Shown: positions 43,885 to 51,967 of the stretch, piece after piece | Layout: the number at the start of each line of letters is the position of its first letter | Numbering within the stretch: position 1 is the stretch's first letter | From: Bradyrhizobium cajani | GTDB lineage: Bacteria; Pseudomonadota; Alphaproteobacteria; Rhizobiales; Xanthobacteraceae | Length of the DNA stretch: 64,000 nucleotides | Assembly (NCBI RefSeq): GCF_009759665.1 | Contig: NZ_WQNE01000015.1 | Span: 1-64,000, forward strand | Direction of reading: 5' to 3' | The notes under the pieces: model-generated | Told to the model about the DNA's origin: nothing | Databases searched by the model: none | The model's input: only the letters and a program-made list of their open reading frames with translations | Translations under genes and position numbers: made by a program

Positions 43885-44748
43885 ATGGCGCGCGTACTGG
43901 CAGGTGAGGTCCAGCTCGGCTGGCGGGAGTGGGGACGAGGCGACGTCACCGTCGTATTCATTCACGGCAATCTCGCCAGCAAGGACTGGATCGAGCTCGC
44001 TGCGCCCATGTTTCCAACGGGACTGCGCGTCATCGCCATCGACTGGCGCGGTTGCGGCGACAGCGACCGGCCGATACCGGCGGCGGATTACGCCAACTAC
44101 TCGATGCAGCAGCATGCCGAGGACATGCTGGCGGCGCTCGATACGCTCGACATCGGCTATTGCCATCTCGCCACGCACTCGACCGGCGGCATCATCGCGG
44201 CGCGCATGCTCTTGATGCAGCCGCAGCGCTTCGGTCGCGTGTTCGCGCTCGATCCGGTGACGCCGCTCGGCATGGCCTTCAATGCCGATCAGATCGGCCT
44301 GTTCCGCGCGATGATGGCGAGCAAGGAGCTGACGCGGACGATCATGGCGACTGCGGCATCCTCGCTGTTCGTGCCGGAGAGCATGGCGCCGAATGCCGTT
44401 CCGCGTTTCCGTGAGGGGCTTGGCGAGATCCCGGCTCTGTTCGACCGCATCATCGAGCAGACCTTTGGCGTCTCCGAGGGAATATGGATCGGAACGCCGG
44501 TCAACCTGACGCTGGAGAAGGAAAGCCGCGAGCTGGAGCGCCGCATGCCGGAGCTGCGGCATCCGCATCTGGTGTTGTGGGGCGAATGGGACGGCTGGAT
44601 TCCGCCGGCCGACCTCCGCGCCATGGCGGACGCGATGCCGGCTTGCCGGCTCGTGGTCGTGCCCCGCGTCGGGCATTCGATGAATCTCGAATTGCCGGCC
44701 CTTTATGCCGGCTATTTCGGCGCCTGGTTCGGAGGACTTCCGGCGTGA
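43885..44748 (+). CDS. Alpha/beta-fold hydrolase
   Basis: 287-residue hydrolase without signal peptide. Oxyanion region FIHGNLASKDW, nucleophile Ser in THSTGG, acidic residue in WGEWDGWIP, His in VGHSMNLE. It resembles small esterase/haloperoxidase-like hydrolases. In line with the exported double hydrolase (8 bp gap), so the pair may degrade a polymer outside and its products inside. Confidence 0.87.
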   Translation: MARVLAGEVQLGWREWGRGDVTVVFIHGNLASKDWIELAAPMFPTGLRVIAIDWRGCGDSDRPIPAADYANYSMQQHAEDMLAALDTLDIGYCHLATHSTGGIIAARMLLMQPQRFGRVFALDPVTPLGMAFNADQIGLFRAMMASKELTRTIMATAASSLFVPESMAPNAVPRFREGLGEIPALFDRIIEQTFGVSEGIWIGTPVNLTLEKESRELERRMPELRHPHLVLWGEWDGWIPPADLRAMADAMPACRLVVVPRVGHSMNLELPALYAGYFGAWFGGLPA

Positions 44749-44775
44749 CCGCCCACCCGTCAAAGGAGAGATGTC

Positions 44776-44901
44776 ATGGTGGAGATGAATGCCTCGGTCG
44801 AAGGTGTCCGTACGACACCGGCCCAGGCACCCGGGAGCCGGATCAAGCGTAGGCGCGCGCAGAGATCGCGCCTCGAGCGGCCTCAGGGCAAGAGCAAGTG
44901 A
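44776..44901 (+). CDS. Small basic ORF, 41 residues, hypothetical
   Basis: 41-codon frame from ATG 44776 to TGA 44901 with a strong upstream AAAGGAGAG site. The product starts MVEMNASVEGVRTT and has an Arg/Lys-rich C-terminus (IKRRRAQRSRLERPQGKSK). An ATG 5 bp earlier is in another frame and stops after five codons. It sits between the hydrolase and ion-channel genes. Could be a nucleic-acid-binding microprotein or a leader peptide for the channel gene. Confidence 0.55.
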   Translation: MVEMNASVEGVRTTPAQAPGSRIKRRRAQRSRLERPQGKSK

Positions 44902-44917
44902 GAACCGGCCACATCCA

Positions 44918-45376
44918 ATGCTGATTCAGTTTCTGGTTGGCATGCTGGTCAGCGTGGTCAATATCGGGATCCATGCGCTTGTGACCGTCGTGGCTATTTC
45001 GATTGCCCGCAGCGCCGGGCTGCGACATACGAAACGACCGAGGCTTCACCTGATGGGCGTCATGATCGCGGCGGTTGCGGTGCTGAATGTCGCGCACACG
45101 CTGGAAGTTCTGGTGTGGGCCTGGACCTACCACATCGTCCAGGCTGCCGCTTCCGGCAGCGAGCTGCTCTATTTCGCCTTCGTCAACTACACCACGCTTG
45201 GCTATGGCGATATCACGCCGGTGCCGCAATGGCGGCTGTTCGGACCGTTGACCGCCATGAACGGCGTCCTGTTGTTCGGCTGGTCCGCGGCGATCCTGTT
45301 CGAGGTCCTGCGCAAGACCCTCGATCATCTCGGACTAACTGACGCATCGACGCCCAAAAACAGGCCGCAGCCGTAG
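44918..45376 (+). CDS. Two-span potassium-type ion channel
   Basis: 152-residue membrane protein of the Ion_trans_2 type. Three to four hydrophobic segments; the selectivity-filter-like sequence TTLGYGDITPV lies between the last two, close to the canonical TVGYGD. No cytoplasmic RCK or cyclic-nucleotide domain. Start ATG 44918; longer in-frame starts overlap the small basic ORF. Probably mediates K+ flux; regulation unknown. Confidence 0.83.
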   Translation: MLIQFLVGMLVSVVNIGIHALVTVVAISIARSAGLRHTKRPRLHLMGVMIAAVAVLNVAHTLEVLVWAWTYHIVQAAASGSELLYFAFVNYTTLGYGDITPVPQWRLFGPLTAMNGVLLFGWSAAILFEVLRKTLDHLGLTDASTPKNRPQP

Positions 45377-45417
45377 CGACCCAATCGTTGCGATCGGATG
45401 CGCCAGTTCAGTCGCAG

Positions 45418-46101
45418 TCAGGGCTGCAGATCCAGGCTTGCCAGTTGATTCCGGTCGAGCAGTATGATCTGGCGCTGGGTGTTGCCGACGAAGCCGAGGA
45501 TACCGAGGTCATGCAATCGCGAGAGAGCTCGGGATACCGTCTCCAGGGTCAGGCCGAGATAATCGGCGATATCGCGCCGCGACATGGGAAGCGCGATGAC
45601 GCCCGAGGCCGTCAGCCGGTTGTCCATCTCCAGCAGGAAGGCCGCGACCCGTTCCAGCGAGGTCTTGCGGCCGAGAAGCAGCATGTGGTCTTCGGCGTGC
45701 TGGAGATTGTTGGTCGTCATGCTGAGCAGGTTCTTGGCCACCAAAGCATCGCTCTCGGCCACGATTTCGAGGCTTTGCCGTCTGACCAGACGGACCGTGG
45801 TATCGACGATCGCTTCGGTTGTAAACCGGTGCTCTGCGCCGTTGGCCAGACCGAAGATGTCGCCGGTGAGGTGGAACGCCCCGATTTGACGGCGGCCGTC
45901 CGACAGCAGTTTGTAACTCCGAACCGCTCCGGATTTGACCTGATAGACGTATTCGGCGGGCTCTTTCTCGCCGTAGATTTCGGTGCCCTTCTTATAGGAA
46001 AATTCGCTTAAACTGACGAGCGCATTTGATTCACTGGTCAGGCCGAGGTCACGGAGGGAATTAGGGCGCAGTGCGGAATCCGCTGTGATGCGAACAAACA
46101 T
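45418..46101 (-). CDS. FixK-type Crp/Fnr family regulator
   Basis: 227-residue regulator. N-terminal cyclic-nucleotide-binding-like beta-roll (GTEIYGEKEPAEYVYQVKSGAVR), dimer helix, C-terminal helix-turn-helix with recognition helix LTLETVSRALSRL. The E-xx-SR signature is the one that reads TTGAT half-sites. No cysteine occurs in the protein, so it lacks the Fnr iron-sulphur cluster and cannot sense oxygen directly. It probably acts downstream of a FixLJ-like system and is a good candidate to bind the boxes in this window. Confidence 0.9.
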   Translation of the reverse strand: MFVRITADSALRPNSLRDLGLTSESNALVSLSEFSYKKGTEIYGEKEPAEYVYQVKSGAVRSYKLLSDGRRQIGAFHLTGDIFGLANGAEHRFTTEAIVDTTVRLVRRQSLEIVAESDALVAKNLLSMTTNNLQHAEDHMLLLGRKTSLERVAAFLLEMDNRLTASGVIALPMSRRDIADYLGLTLETVSRALSRLHDLGILGFVGNTQRQIILLDRNQLASLDLQP

Positions 46102-46416
46102 AGGCCAACTCCTCAGCTCACCCGCCGAATTGGTCTGTCAGACGAACGATTCATGACTGGGAGCGCGCCGCGCCGTCGCCCTCCCACCGAGGGTTGATTT
46201 ACGACCAAGGCGGTATTTCAATCCATTGTCCCAAGGTTCATTGTACCAAGGGACAGCAAGGACACTCGCGGATTGTTTAGTGCGCTGATTGAGAATCGTT
46301 GCCGCTGCCGGGTCCTGCCTCATGGCAAAGGAGATATTGCGGATTGCGATCTGTTCGAAGCCCTGCAAAGTGAGAGCACTCCGATGGTCCATTGTTCAAC
46401 TGGCCAGAGTTGAAAC
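46102..46416. promoter_or_regulatory. Divergent regulatory region with 15-bp-spaced direct repeats
   Basis: 315 bp between the FixK-like gene (minus) and the FixJ-type gene (plus). It contains ATTGTCCCAAGG (46225-46236) and ATTGTACCAAGG (46240-46251), a 12-bp direct repeat with one mismatch and a period of 15 bp, as well as a TGTCCC/GGGACA inverted pair (46227-46255). These are candidate regulator sites. No FixK box here. A minus-strand 84-codon frame (46138-46392) is not convincing. Confidence 0.5.
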
Positions 46417-47040
46417 GTGCCTGGCCTCATTCACGTGGTCGACGACGACGAGTCTTTTCGAACGGCAATCGGCCGCCGGCTGAAGCTCGCCGGCTATGAC
46501 GTCCAGACTTATGCGTCGGCGCAGGAGTTGCTGAATGCCACGCCAGACGACGAGCGGCCTGGGTGCATTCTGCTCGATGTGCGGATACCGGGCCTGAGCG
46601 GCCCGGAACTGCAAACCCGATTGATTGCATCGGGTTCGACGCTGCCCATCGTCTTTCTGACCGGACACGCCGACACGCCAACAACGGTGCGGGCGATGAA
46701 GGCGGGGGCGGAGGATTTCCTGACCAAGCCGATATCCTCCGAGCAGTTGATCGACGCGATCGAGCGTGCCCTGGCGCGCCAGAGCGCCGCGCAGGCGCAG
46801 CGCAGGCGATTGGACATATTCCGCGTCCACCTGGGAGCACTGACGCAGCGCGAGCGCCAGGTCTTCGATCTGATCGTGCGCGGCAGGATCAACAAGCAGA
46901 TCGCGCATCAGCTTGGAACGACCGAGCGCACCGTCAAGGCGCACCGCCATCAGGTGATGGAAAAGATGCAGGCCCATTCGCTTGCGGAACTCGTTTCGAT
47001 CGCGGAACGGCTTGGAATGCTCGATGCGAGCGACGATTAG
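46417..47040 (+). CDS. FixJ-family two-component response regulator
   Basis: 207-residue regulator starting at GTG 46417. The receiver has the acidic DDD triplet, phospho-acceptor Asp in LLDVRIPG, Thr in FLTGHAD and Lys in FLTKPI. A C-terminal LuxR-type domain (LTQRERQVFDLIVRGRINKQIA) follows, as in FixJ. It is divergent from the FixK-like gene, matching the common FixJ-controls-FixK layout. A hairpin after the stop (47050-47066) may end the transcript. Confidence 0.9.
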   Translation: MPGLIHVVDDDESFRTAIGRRLKLAGYDVQTYASAQELLNATPDDERPGCILLDVRIPGLSGPELQTRLIASGSTLPIVFLTGHADTPTTVRAMKAGAEDFLTKPISSEQLIDAIERALARQSAAQAQRRRLDIFRVHLGALTQRERQVFDLIVRGRINKQIAHQLGTTERTVKAHRHQVMEKMQAHSLAELVSIAERLGMLDASDD

Positions 47041-47049
47041 CTGCCGCGC

Positions 47050-47066
47050 GAAACCGAGGCGGTTTC
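47050..47066 (+). terminator. Possible terminator hairpin
   Basis: GAAACCG-AGG-CGGTTTC, a perfect 7-bp stem with a 3-nt loop, 10 bp after the response-regulator stop. No T-tract follows, so intrinsic termination would be weak. Confidence 0.4.
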
Positions 47067-47089
47067 ATCGATGTCATTGCCCTAGAGTA

Positions 47090-47107
47090 CAATAACAAGG
47101 GTTATTG
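47090..47107. promoter_or_regulatory. Inverted repeat CAATAAC-AAGG-GTTATTG
   Basis: Perfect 7-bp arms, AT-rich in a GC-rich context, upstream of the stand-alone receiver gene. A possible operator. Confidence 0.4.
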
Positions 47108-47230
47108 ACACCGCGCGCCATGCGGTGCGCAATGCCGTCATGGGTATCTGCAGTGCTGCAAGGAACGCAGCATCTGCCCATCCCAGCTTCCGTCGTTGCA
47201 ATTTCGTTCGTCTCGAGAAGGTCGACTGTC

Positions 47231-47599
47231 TTGCCGGCACGCGAACTTGTTTTTGTTGTGGATGACGATCCGTCCATGCGGACCAGCATGAGCAGGCTGC
47301 TGCGCGAGCACGGTTTCCTGACTGCGCTGTTCGAGTCGTCAAGCGCGTTGCTGACATGCGGCAATTTCGACAACGTGCTCTGCTTCGTCATCGACATCAA
47401 TCTAAACGGGACGTCGGGTATCGACCTGCGACAGGAACTGGCAGGAGCGGGCGTCACTGCGCCGGTGATCTACATTACCGGAAACGACAGTGCCGCAAGT
47501 CGCGCCGCTGCGATTGCGTCCGGTTGCATTGCCTACCTGACCAAGCCCTTCACGGCACGGTCCCTGATCGATTCGGTCGAACGCGCCGGCGTCATGTAG
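47231..47599 (+). CDS. Stand-alone receiver-domain protein (FixJ-type)
   Basis: 122-residue single-domain response regulator, start set at TTG 47231 after GAGAAGG. Longer in-frame starts exist back to 47105 but would add a poorly conserved leader. The receiver is complete: VDDD triplet, phospho-acceptor Asp in FVIDINLNG, Thr in YITGND, Lys in YLTKPF. No output domain. Such proteins often relay phosphate or compete for a kinase. It follows the FixJ-like gene on the same strand. Confidence 0.8.
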   Translation: MPARELVFVVDDDPSMRTSMSRLLREHGFLTALFESSSALLTCGNFDNVLCFVIDINLNGTSGIDLRQELAGAGVTAPVIYITGNDSAASRAAAIASGCIAYLTKPFTARSLIDSVERAGVM

Positions 47600-47613
47600 C
47601 GCCGCAAGAGCCG

Positions 47614-48198
47614 TCATTCGTCGATATGCTGTTCGAGCGTCCTGGCGGGTGCGCCCTTGTAGACGGAAGCAAACTGCGCCAGCGGGACCGACGTCGTCAG
47701 CGCGAGAAGGTTCGAATCGACCAGCTCGAGTGCCAGCGCCTTTCCGGATTCCATCTCTCGGATGATTCTCGGCGGAGCCACGTCGGCCGCGATGCACAGA
47801 TTGGTAAGGCACCAATTGTAGGGCACACGCAGGGGCGTCCCCTGGTCGACGGTCAGCTTGGCTGGCTGTTGCAGATACATGCCGACAGGGACGAACAACT
47901 GGAGCCGTACCGTAGGCGCGTCCTCGCGCTCGATCAGATCCATCCGAACGGCGGTCTGGCCCGTCGCGAATTTTCCGGTGATGGAGGTCCGGCACAGCTT
48001 CGGAGCGCCACCCGCTTTGAAGCACAGTTTTTGCCAGTCCCCGTAGACGATGTCCTTCGCTTCGCGTTGGCCGCGCGTTGGAACTTCGCTCGCCTTTCCG
48101 GCTCGGGCGACCTTCGATTCGGTCTGGCCGGCGAATGCTGCGGTTCCGGCGACTGCGGCGGCCAGAAGAGGAGCAAGACAATCACGGGGACGGGGCAT
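47614..48198 (-). CDS. IalB-family (invasion-associated locus B) periplasmic protein
   Basis: 194-residue exported protein. N-terminal signal region MPRPRDCLAPLLAAAVAGTAAFA. The family core includes the YGDWQKLCFK motif, a Cys pair pattern (LCRTS, NWCLTNLCIA) and LPVGMYLQQP-like FVPVGMYLQQP. Family members occur widely in alphaproteobacteria with an unclear envelope role; the name comes from Bartonella. Convergent with the receiver gene. Confidence 0.88.
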   Translation of the reverse strand: MPRPRDCLAPLLAAAVAGTAAFAGQTESKVARAGKASEVPTRGQREAKDIVYGDWQKLCFKAGGAPKLCRTSITGKFATGQTAVRMDLIEREDAPTVRLQLFVPVGMYLQQPAKLTVDQGTPLRVPYNWCLTNLCIAADVAPPRIIREMESGKALALELVDSNLLALTTSVPLAQFASVYKGAPARTLEQHIDE

Positions 48199-48222
48199 GA
48201 TCGTGCCTCCAGGGCTTCGGCG

Positions 48223-49190
48223 TTATTTCTGTGCGTCGAGGAACGTTGTTACAATCGGTGACCGGAGCGGGACCGCGTCCGGCGAGCCGATGAAGAAGTG
48301 GCCTTCGCTTCCGAAAGCAGGCATCAAATGGTACTCGGCCCGGCCGCCGGCTGCGGTGAAGGCCGCATGCATGCGCTTCGACAGATCTGGTCCGAAGAAC
48401 GTGTCGTTATCGATATAGATCCAGAGCATCGGCACGCGTGAGGTGCGGCCAAAATCCGCGGTGGCCTCAACCAGCTTGTCCGGCGCGCAATTGTTGTTGG
48501 GCCTGCCGCCGACGCGCCCGCCGCGTCCGGCGGCGAAGACAATGATGGCCTTCACCTGTGACGGGCTCATGCTCGACAACGCGATCGAGGCCCAGCCTCC
48601 GGCGGATTGTCCGACCACGATGACGTCTTTCGGGGTGATGCGCTTCTCTGCCGCCAGGTATTCGATGATCCAGAGATCGACCAGTGCGACCGCAAGGCCT
48701 GCGTCGCGGAAGTTGGGATTGGTGCACTTGCCGATCTTGGAAAAAAACGGCCCGTAGATGCCGCGCTCCGGAATGTCGATCGCGGCTGCTCCATAGCCGG
48801 TCCCGACCGGGGCCACCACGAGATATCCACGCTTTGCGAACCATTCGCGGCATCGCGGAATTCGACGAGAGGAAAGAAGCTCCGGTCGGTGGGATTGAGT
48901 GACACGCCATGGTTCATGATCACGAGGGGAAATGGGCCGTCACCCACCGGGCGCACGAGGTAGGCGAACATCGGCAGCGGCGAGGGGAGCACCCAGATCT
49001 CTTGCTGGATGCGAACCTCGTCCTCGGCGCTGGCGGGCGCAGCGAGAGCTATCAACGCGAGCAACATCAGCGCGAAAGACTTGGTGGCTGAGCGGACCGG
49101 CCGTCGCATCCCGAGGATGCTGCCGATGGCAACGGCCAGCAGCAGAAAAACTTCCGGACCGGCGGAGATGATCCACCTGACGGTATCCAT
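48223..49190 (-). pseudogene. Dienelactone-hydrolase-like exported hydrolase, frameshifted
   Basis: Two overlapping frames together make one protein. The N-terminal part, from ATG 49190 (after GGGGGAA), has a hydrophobic start and LVIMNHGVSLNPTDRSFFPLVEFRDAA. The C-terminal part continues with GYLVVAPVGTGYG, the VVGQSAGGW nucleophile elbow, and ends at 48223 with GSEGHFF (likely catalytic His). The frames switch near 48845-48847: one base is missing in GCGAATGG on the coding strand, since one extra G would restore EWFAKRGYLVV. Either a recent inactivation or a sequencing error. A FixK box precedes the start. Confidence 0.8.
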
Positions 49191-49242
49191 GGTGTTCCCC
49201 CGGTGCGTTGCCGTGATCTGACTCTCGAAATCTCGGCATTGC

Positions 49243-49256
49243 TTGATCCAGATCAA
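49243..49256. promoter_or_regulatory. FixK/FNR box TTGATCCAGATCAA
   Basis: Fully consensus half-sites. Class II start points would fall near 49208 (minus, 18 bp before ATG 49190) and 49291 (plus, before the small membrane gene). Confidence 0.82.
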
Positions 49257-49282
49257 GTGTCGCCGCCGACAGGGTCCCGCCT

Positions 49283-49522
49283 ATGAACCCATGCAGATTT
49301 GCGACGATCCGCATCGCCAATATGAGCACTCTTGACCTCGCAGCCGGCGCGATGCGCCGATTAGGTATTTTCTTCACCCTATGCGCGGTGTTTGGTCTCG
49401 GCGCGGCGGTGGGAGCTTTCGCCACCAAGAGTGTCCCCAACCTCGCGCTCGGCATTTCCGTCATCGCGCTGCTGGTGGTGTTGCTGCGTTGCGAAGTCCC
49501 CCGTCACCAGGAACTGCGATGA
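49283..49522 (+). CDS. Small two-span membrane protein coupled to SulP gene
   Basis: 79 residues from ATG 49283, or 66 residues from ATG 49322 (MSTLDLAAGAM). The later start suits the FixK-predicted transcription start near 49291. Two hydrophobic segments (IFFTLCAVFGLGAAVGAFAT and LALGISVIALLVVLL) form a helical hairpin. The stop overlaps the SulP start (ATGA). It resembles the last two spans of the larger DUF1275/YoaK family, so it may be a remnant, yet coupling suggests it is translated. Confidence 0.65.
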   Translation: MNPCRFATIRIANMSTLDLAAGAMRRLGIFFTLCAVFGLGAAVGAFATKSVPNLALGISVIALLVVLLRCEVPRHQELR

Positions 49523-51213
49523 GCGCGCCGTCCGCGCCGGGACGGCTCCGGTTCTTCCCACCAACCGGCTGGCTCGCCGCATACCGGCTCGAGTGGCTGT
49601 CTTCCGATGCCATTGCCGGCATCACGCTTGCCGCCTACGCCATTCCGGTGTCGCTTGCCTATGCGGCGCTGGCAGGTCTGCCACCGCAGGTCGGCGTCTA
49701 CGGCTACCTGCTCGGTGGCCTCGGCTACGCGCTGCTCGGGTCGTCGCGGCAACTGGCGGTCGGGCCGACCTCCGCGATCTCCCTGATGATCGCCAGCACG
49801 ATCGGTGCACTCGCGGGTGGCGATGCGATGCGCTATGCGCAGATCGCAAGCCTCACCGCTTTCGCGGTGGCGGTGCTGTGCCTGATCGCCTGGCTATTCA
49901 AGCTCAGCGTGCTGGTCCGCCTCGTCAGCGACAGTATTCTGGTCGGCTTCAAGGCCGGTGCCGGGCTCACCATCATCATGAGTCAGTTGCCGAGCCTGCT
50001 CGGTGTCCCCGGCGGCGGCCACAATTTCTTCGACCGCGCCATCAAGCTGGCAGGGCAGTTGGGTCAGACCGAAATATTGGTGCTCGCGATCGGTGCGATT
50101 GCGCTGCTGTGTCTCCTGCTTGGCGAGCGGCTCCTTCCAGGCAAGCCGGTCGGCATCACCGTCGTCGCGGTGTCAATCGTGATGGCGACGCTTCTTGGTC
50201 TTCCGGGCCTCGGTGTGCCCGTTACCGGACAGATACCCGAGGGGCTGCCCGGGCTGGGACTGCCGACATTCGGCCTCCTGGAATTTGACGATCTGTTCCC
50301 GCTCGCCGCCGGATGCGTGCTGCTGGCCTATATCGAAGGCGTCTCGGCGGCCCGCAGCTTTGCCGCCAAGCACGGTTACGCCCTCGACACCCGGCAGGAA
50401 TTTCTGGGGCTTGGTGCGGCGAACCTCGCCGCGGCTTTCGGTCATGGCTATCCGGTCGCCGGCGGCCTGTCGCAGTCGGCCGTCAACGACAACGCCGGCG
50501 CCCGGACGCCGCTGGCTCTGGTGATCTGCTCGGTGACGCTCGGGCTCTGCCTGCTGTTCTTCACGGGGCTGTTGACCAACCTGCCAAAGGCGGTGCTCGC
50601 AGCCATCGTCTTCGCCGCCGTCTACAGGCTGGTGGACTTCCGAGCGCTGCTGCGGATGTGGCAGGTCAGCCGGATCGACTTCTACGCTGCGGCGATCGCA
50701 CTGTTGGCGGTGTTGCTGCTCGGGATTCTCCAGGGCGTTCTGCTGGCGTCGATTGCGTCGATCTTCCTGCTGCTGGCGCGGGCCTCGCAGCCGAACGTGG
50801 CCTTCCTCGGCCGTCTGCCCGGCACGGGCCGCTACTCCGACAGTGCAAGGCATGAAGGGATCGAACCATTGGTCGGCATCATCGCGTTCCGCCCCGAAGC
50901 CTCGCTGCTCTATATCAACGCCGAGACGATCCTCGAGACGGTCCTGGTCGCGCTCCGGAGGTCGGCTGACGTCCGGCTGGTGGCCTGCGATCTCTCCGCA
51001 TCCCCTTACATCGATCTTGCCGGAGCGCGCATGCTGCATGATCTCCACGACGAGCTTGCGGAACGCCGGGTCACGTTCTGCATCGTCGGCGCGCACGCGC
51101 AGCTGCGCGATCTCCGCGCCGAGGGGCTGGCGGAGAAGACCGACAGCGATCAATGGCTGCGCTCGCTCGACAGCGTTCTCGGCGGCAGCCACACCGATAC
51201 GGCCGCGCGGTAG
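49519..51213 (+). CDS. SulP-family anion transporter with STAS domain
   Basis: 564-residue inner-membrane transporter. The N-terminal signature DAIAGITLAAYAIPVSLAYAALAGLPPQVGVYGYLLG is diagnostic. About ten to twelve spans to residue ~430, then a cytoplasmic STAS domain (about 440-550, with VRLVACDLSASPYIDLAGARML). Substrates of the family are sulfate, bicarbonate or dicarboxylates; not predictable here. Second gene of a small FixK-type operon. Confidence 0.9.
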   Translation: MSAPSAPGRLRFFPPTGWLAAYRLEWLSSDAIAGITLAAYAIPVSLAYAALAGLPPQVGVYGYLLGGLGYALLGSSRQLAVGPTSAISLMIASTIGALAGGDAMRYAQIASLTAFAVAVLCLIAWLFKLSVLVRLVSDSILVGFKAGAGLTIIMSQLPSLLGVPGGGHNFFDRAIKLAGQLGQTEILVLAIGAIALLCLLLGERLLPGKPVGITVVAVSIVMATLLGLPGLGVPVTGQIPEGLPGLGLPTFGLLEFDDLFPLAAGCVLLAYIEGVSAARSFAAKHGYALDTRQEFLGLGAANLAAAFGHGYPVAGGLSQSAVNDNAGARTPLALVICSVTLGLCLLFFTGLLTNLPKAVLAAIVFAAVYRLVDFRALLRMWQVSRIDFYAAAIALLAVLLLGILQGVLLASIASIFLLLARASQPNVAFLGRLPGTGRYSDSARHEGIEPLVGIIAFRPEASLLYINAETILETVLVALRRSADVRLVACDLSASPYIDLAGARMLHDLHDELAERRVTFCIVGAHAQLRDLRAEGLAEKTDSDQWLRSLDSVLGGSHTDTAAR

Positions 51214-51283
51214 CCTGGGGAAGGCGTGTTGCGATGCGAAGCGCTTCGCCGCGGCGACGTGCTCGGGAGAATGCCCGCGACCG

Positions 51284-51297
51284 TTGACTTGGATCAA
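51284..51297. promoter_or_regulatory. FixK/FNR box TTGACTTGGATCAA
   Basis: Half-sites TTGAC and ATCAA. The class II start point would lie near 51332, just before the transporter remnant and about 147 bp upstream of the exported-protein start at 51479. Confidence 0.72.
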
Positions 51298-51335
51298 TGG
51301 AGCACCCGGCACCGCACTCACATTGTGCATCGCCG

Positions 51336-51458
51336 ATCGGCTACCACGTTTTCAAGATCAACCCGGCGGTGCTGATGGGCGGCGTTGCCGGCGCCGGCTC
51401 ACATTCGGGCATCCTGCTCACCGTGTTCGGCTACTTCGCGATGATCCTGGCGCAATAA
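51336..51458 (+). pseudogene. Remnant of an AspT/YidE-like transporter C-terminus
   Basis: A 41-codon frame ending in TAA reads IGYHVFKINPAVLMGGVAG then AGSHSG and LLTVFGYFAMILAQ. It resembles the C-terminal end of aspartate:alanine exchanger-family transporters (NPA-LLG-AGA motif followed by a final span), with the residues between the motif and the last span missing. No start codon or ribosome site is evident. It sits directly downstream of a FixK box, as if a regulated transporter gene had been deleted. Confidence 0.5.
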
Positions 51459-51478
51459 CAGAAGGGGAAAGAAGCATC

Positions 51479-51913
51479 ATGAGGAAATTTGCCATCGGCG
51501 CTGTTCTGGTTGCCTCGCTTGCATCCGTTGCCGGTTTCAGCACGCCGTCGCGCGCCGAGACCGGCGAGGTCGCCGTCGTCTTCACCAAGGGCGGATTCAT
51601 CGTCGGCGTCGGAGGCGGCGAGGGTGTTCTCCTTCTCAGGGGCAAGAAATATCCCTTCACGGTCTCCGGCATGAGCGTCGGCCTCACCGTCGGGGCGTCA
51701 ACCACGAAGTTCGTCGGCCGTGCGCTCAATTTGAAGGGGCCTGCGTCGATCGAAGGCTCGTATGCCGTTGGCGGAGCGGGCGGCGCGGTTGCGGCGGGCG
51801 CCGGTGCCGTTCAGTTGCAGAACGCCAATGGCGTGATCCTCCAGCTGAGCGGGCCGAAGGTCGGCGCGGAAGTGTCGGCCGCGGTCGGCGGCGTCACGAT
51901 TCGCCTGAAATAG
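51479..51913 (+). CDS. Exported Gly/Val-rich protein, paralogue of the 61.3-kb gene
   Basis: 144-residue protein. Signal peptide MRKFAIGAVLVASLASVAGF with cleavage near SRAE. The mature part is a Gly/Val/Ala-rich beta pattern: FTKGGFIVGVGGGEGVLLLRGKKYPFTVSGMS in two short strands, then GAVQLQNANGVILQLSGPKVG. It aligns along its length with the product at 61281-61721. Family name not recalled with certainty; probably periplasmic or outer-membrane associated. Start ATG 51479 after GGGGAAAG. Confidence 0.75.
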   Translation: MRKFAIGAVLVASLASVAGFSTPSRAETGEVAVVFTKGGFIVGVGGGEGVLLLRGKKYPFTVSGMSVGLTVGASTTKFVGRALNLKGPASIEGSYAVGGAGGAVAAGAGAVQLQNANGVILQLSGPKVGAEVSAAVGGVTIRLK

Positions 51914-51967
51914 ATCCGGCAGCTGGATCTGATCGGATGGGCTGCCTCGCCGCAGCCCATTCGCATT

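Noticed and set aside
46138..46392. 84-codon minus-strand frame in the FixK/FixJ intergenic region
   Set aside because: No ribosome site, no domain pattern, and it spans the direct repeats likely used for regulation.
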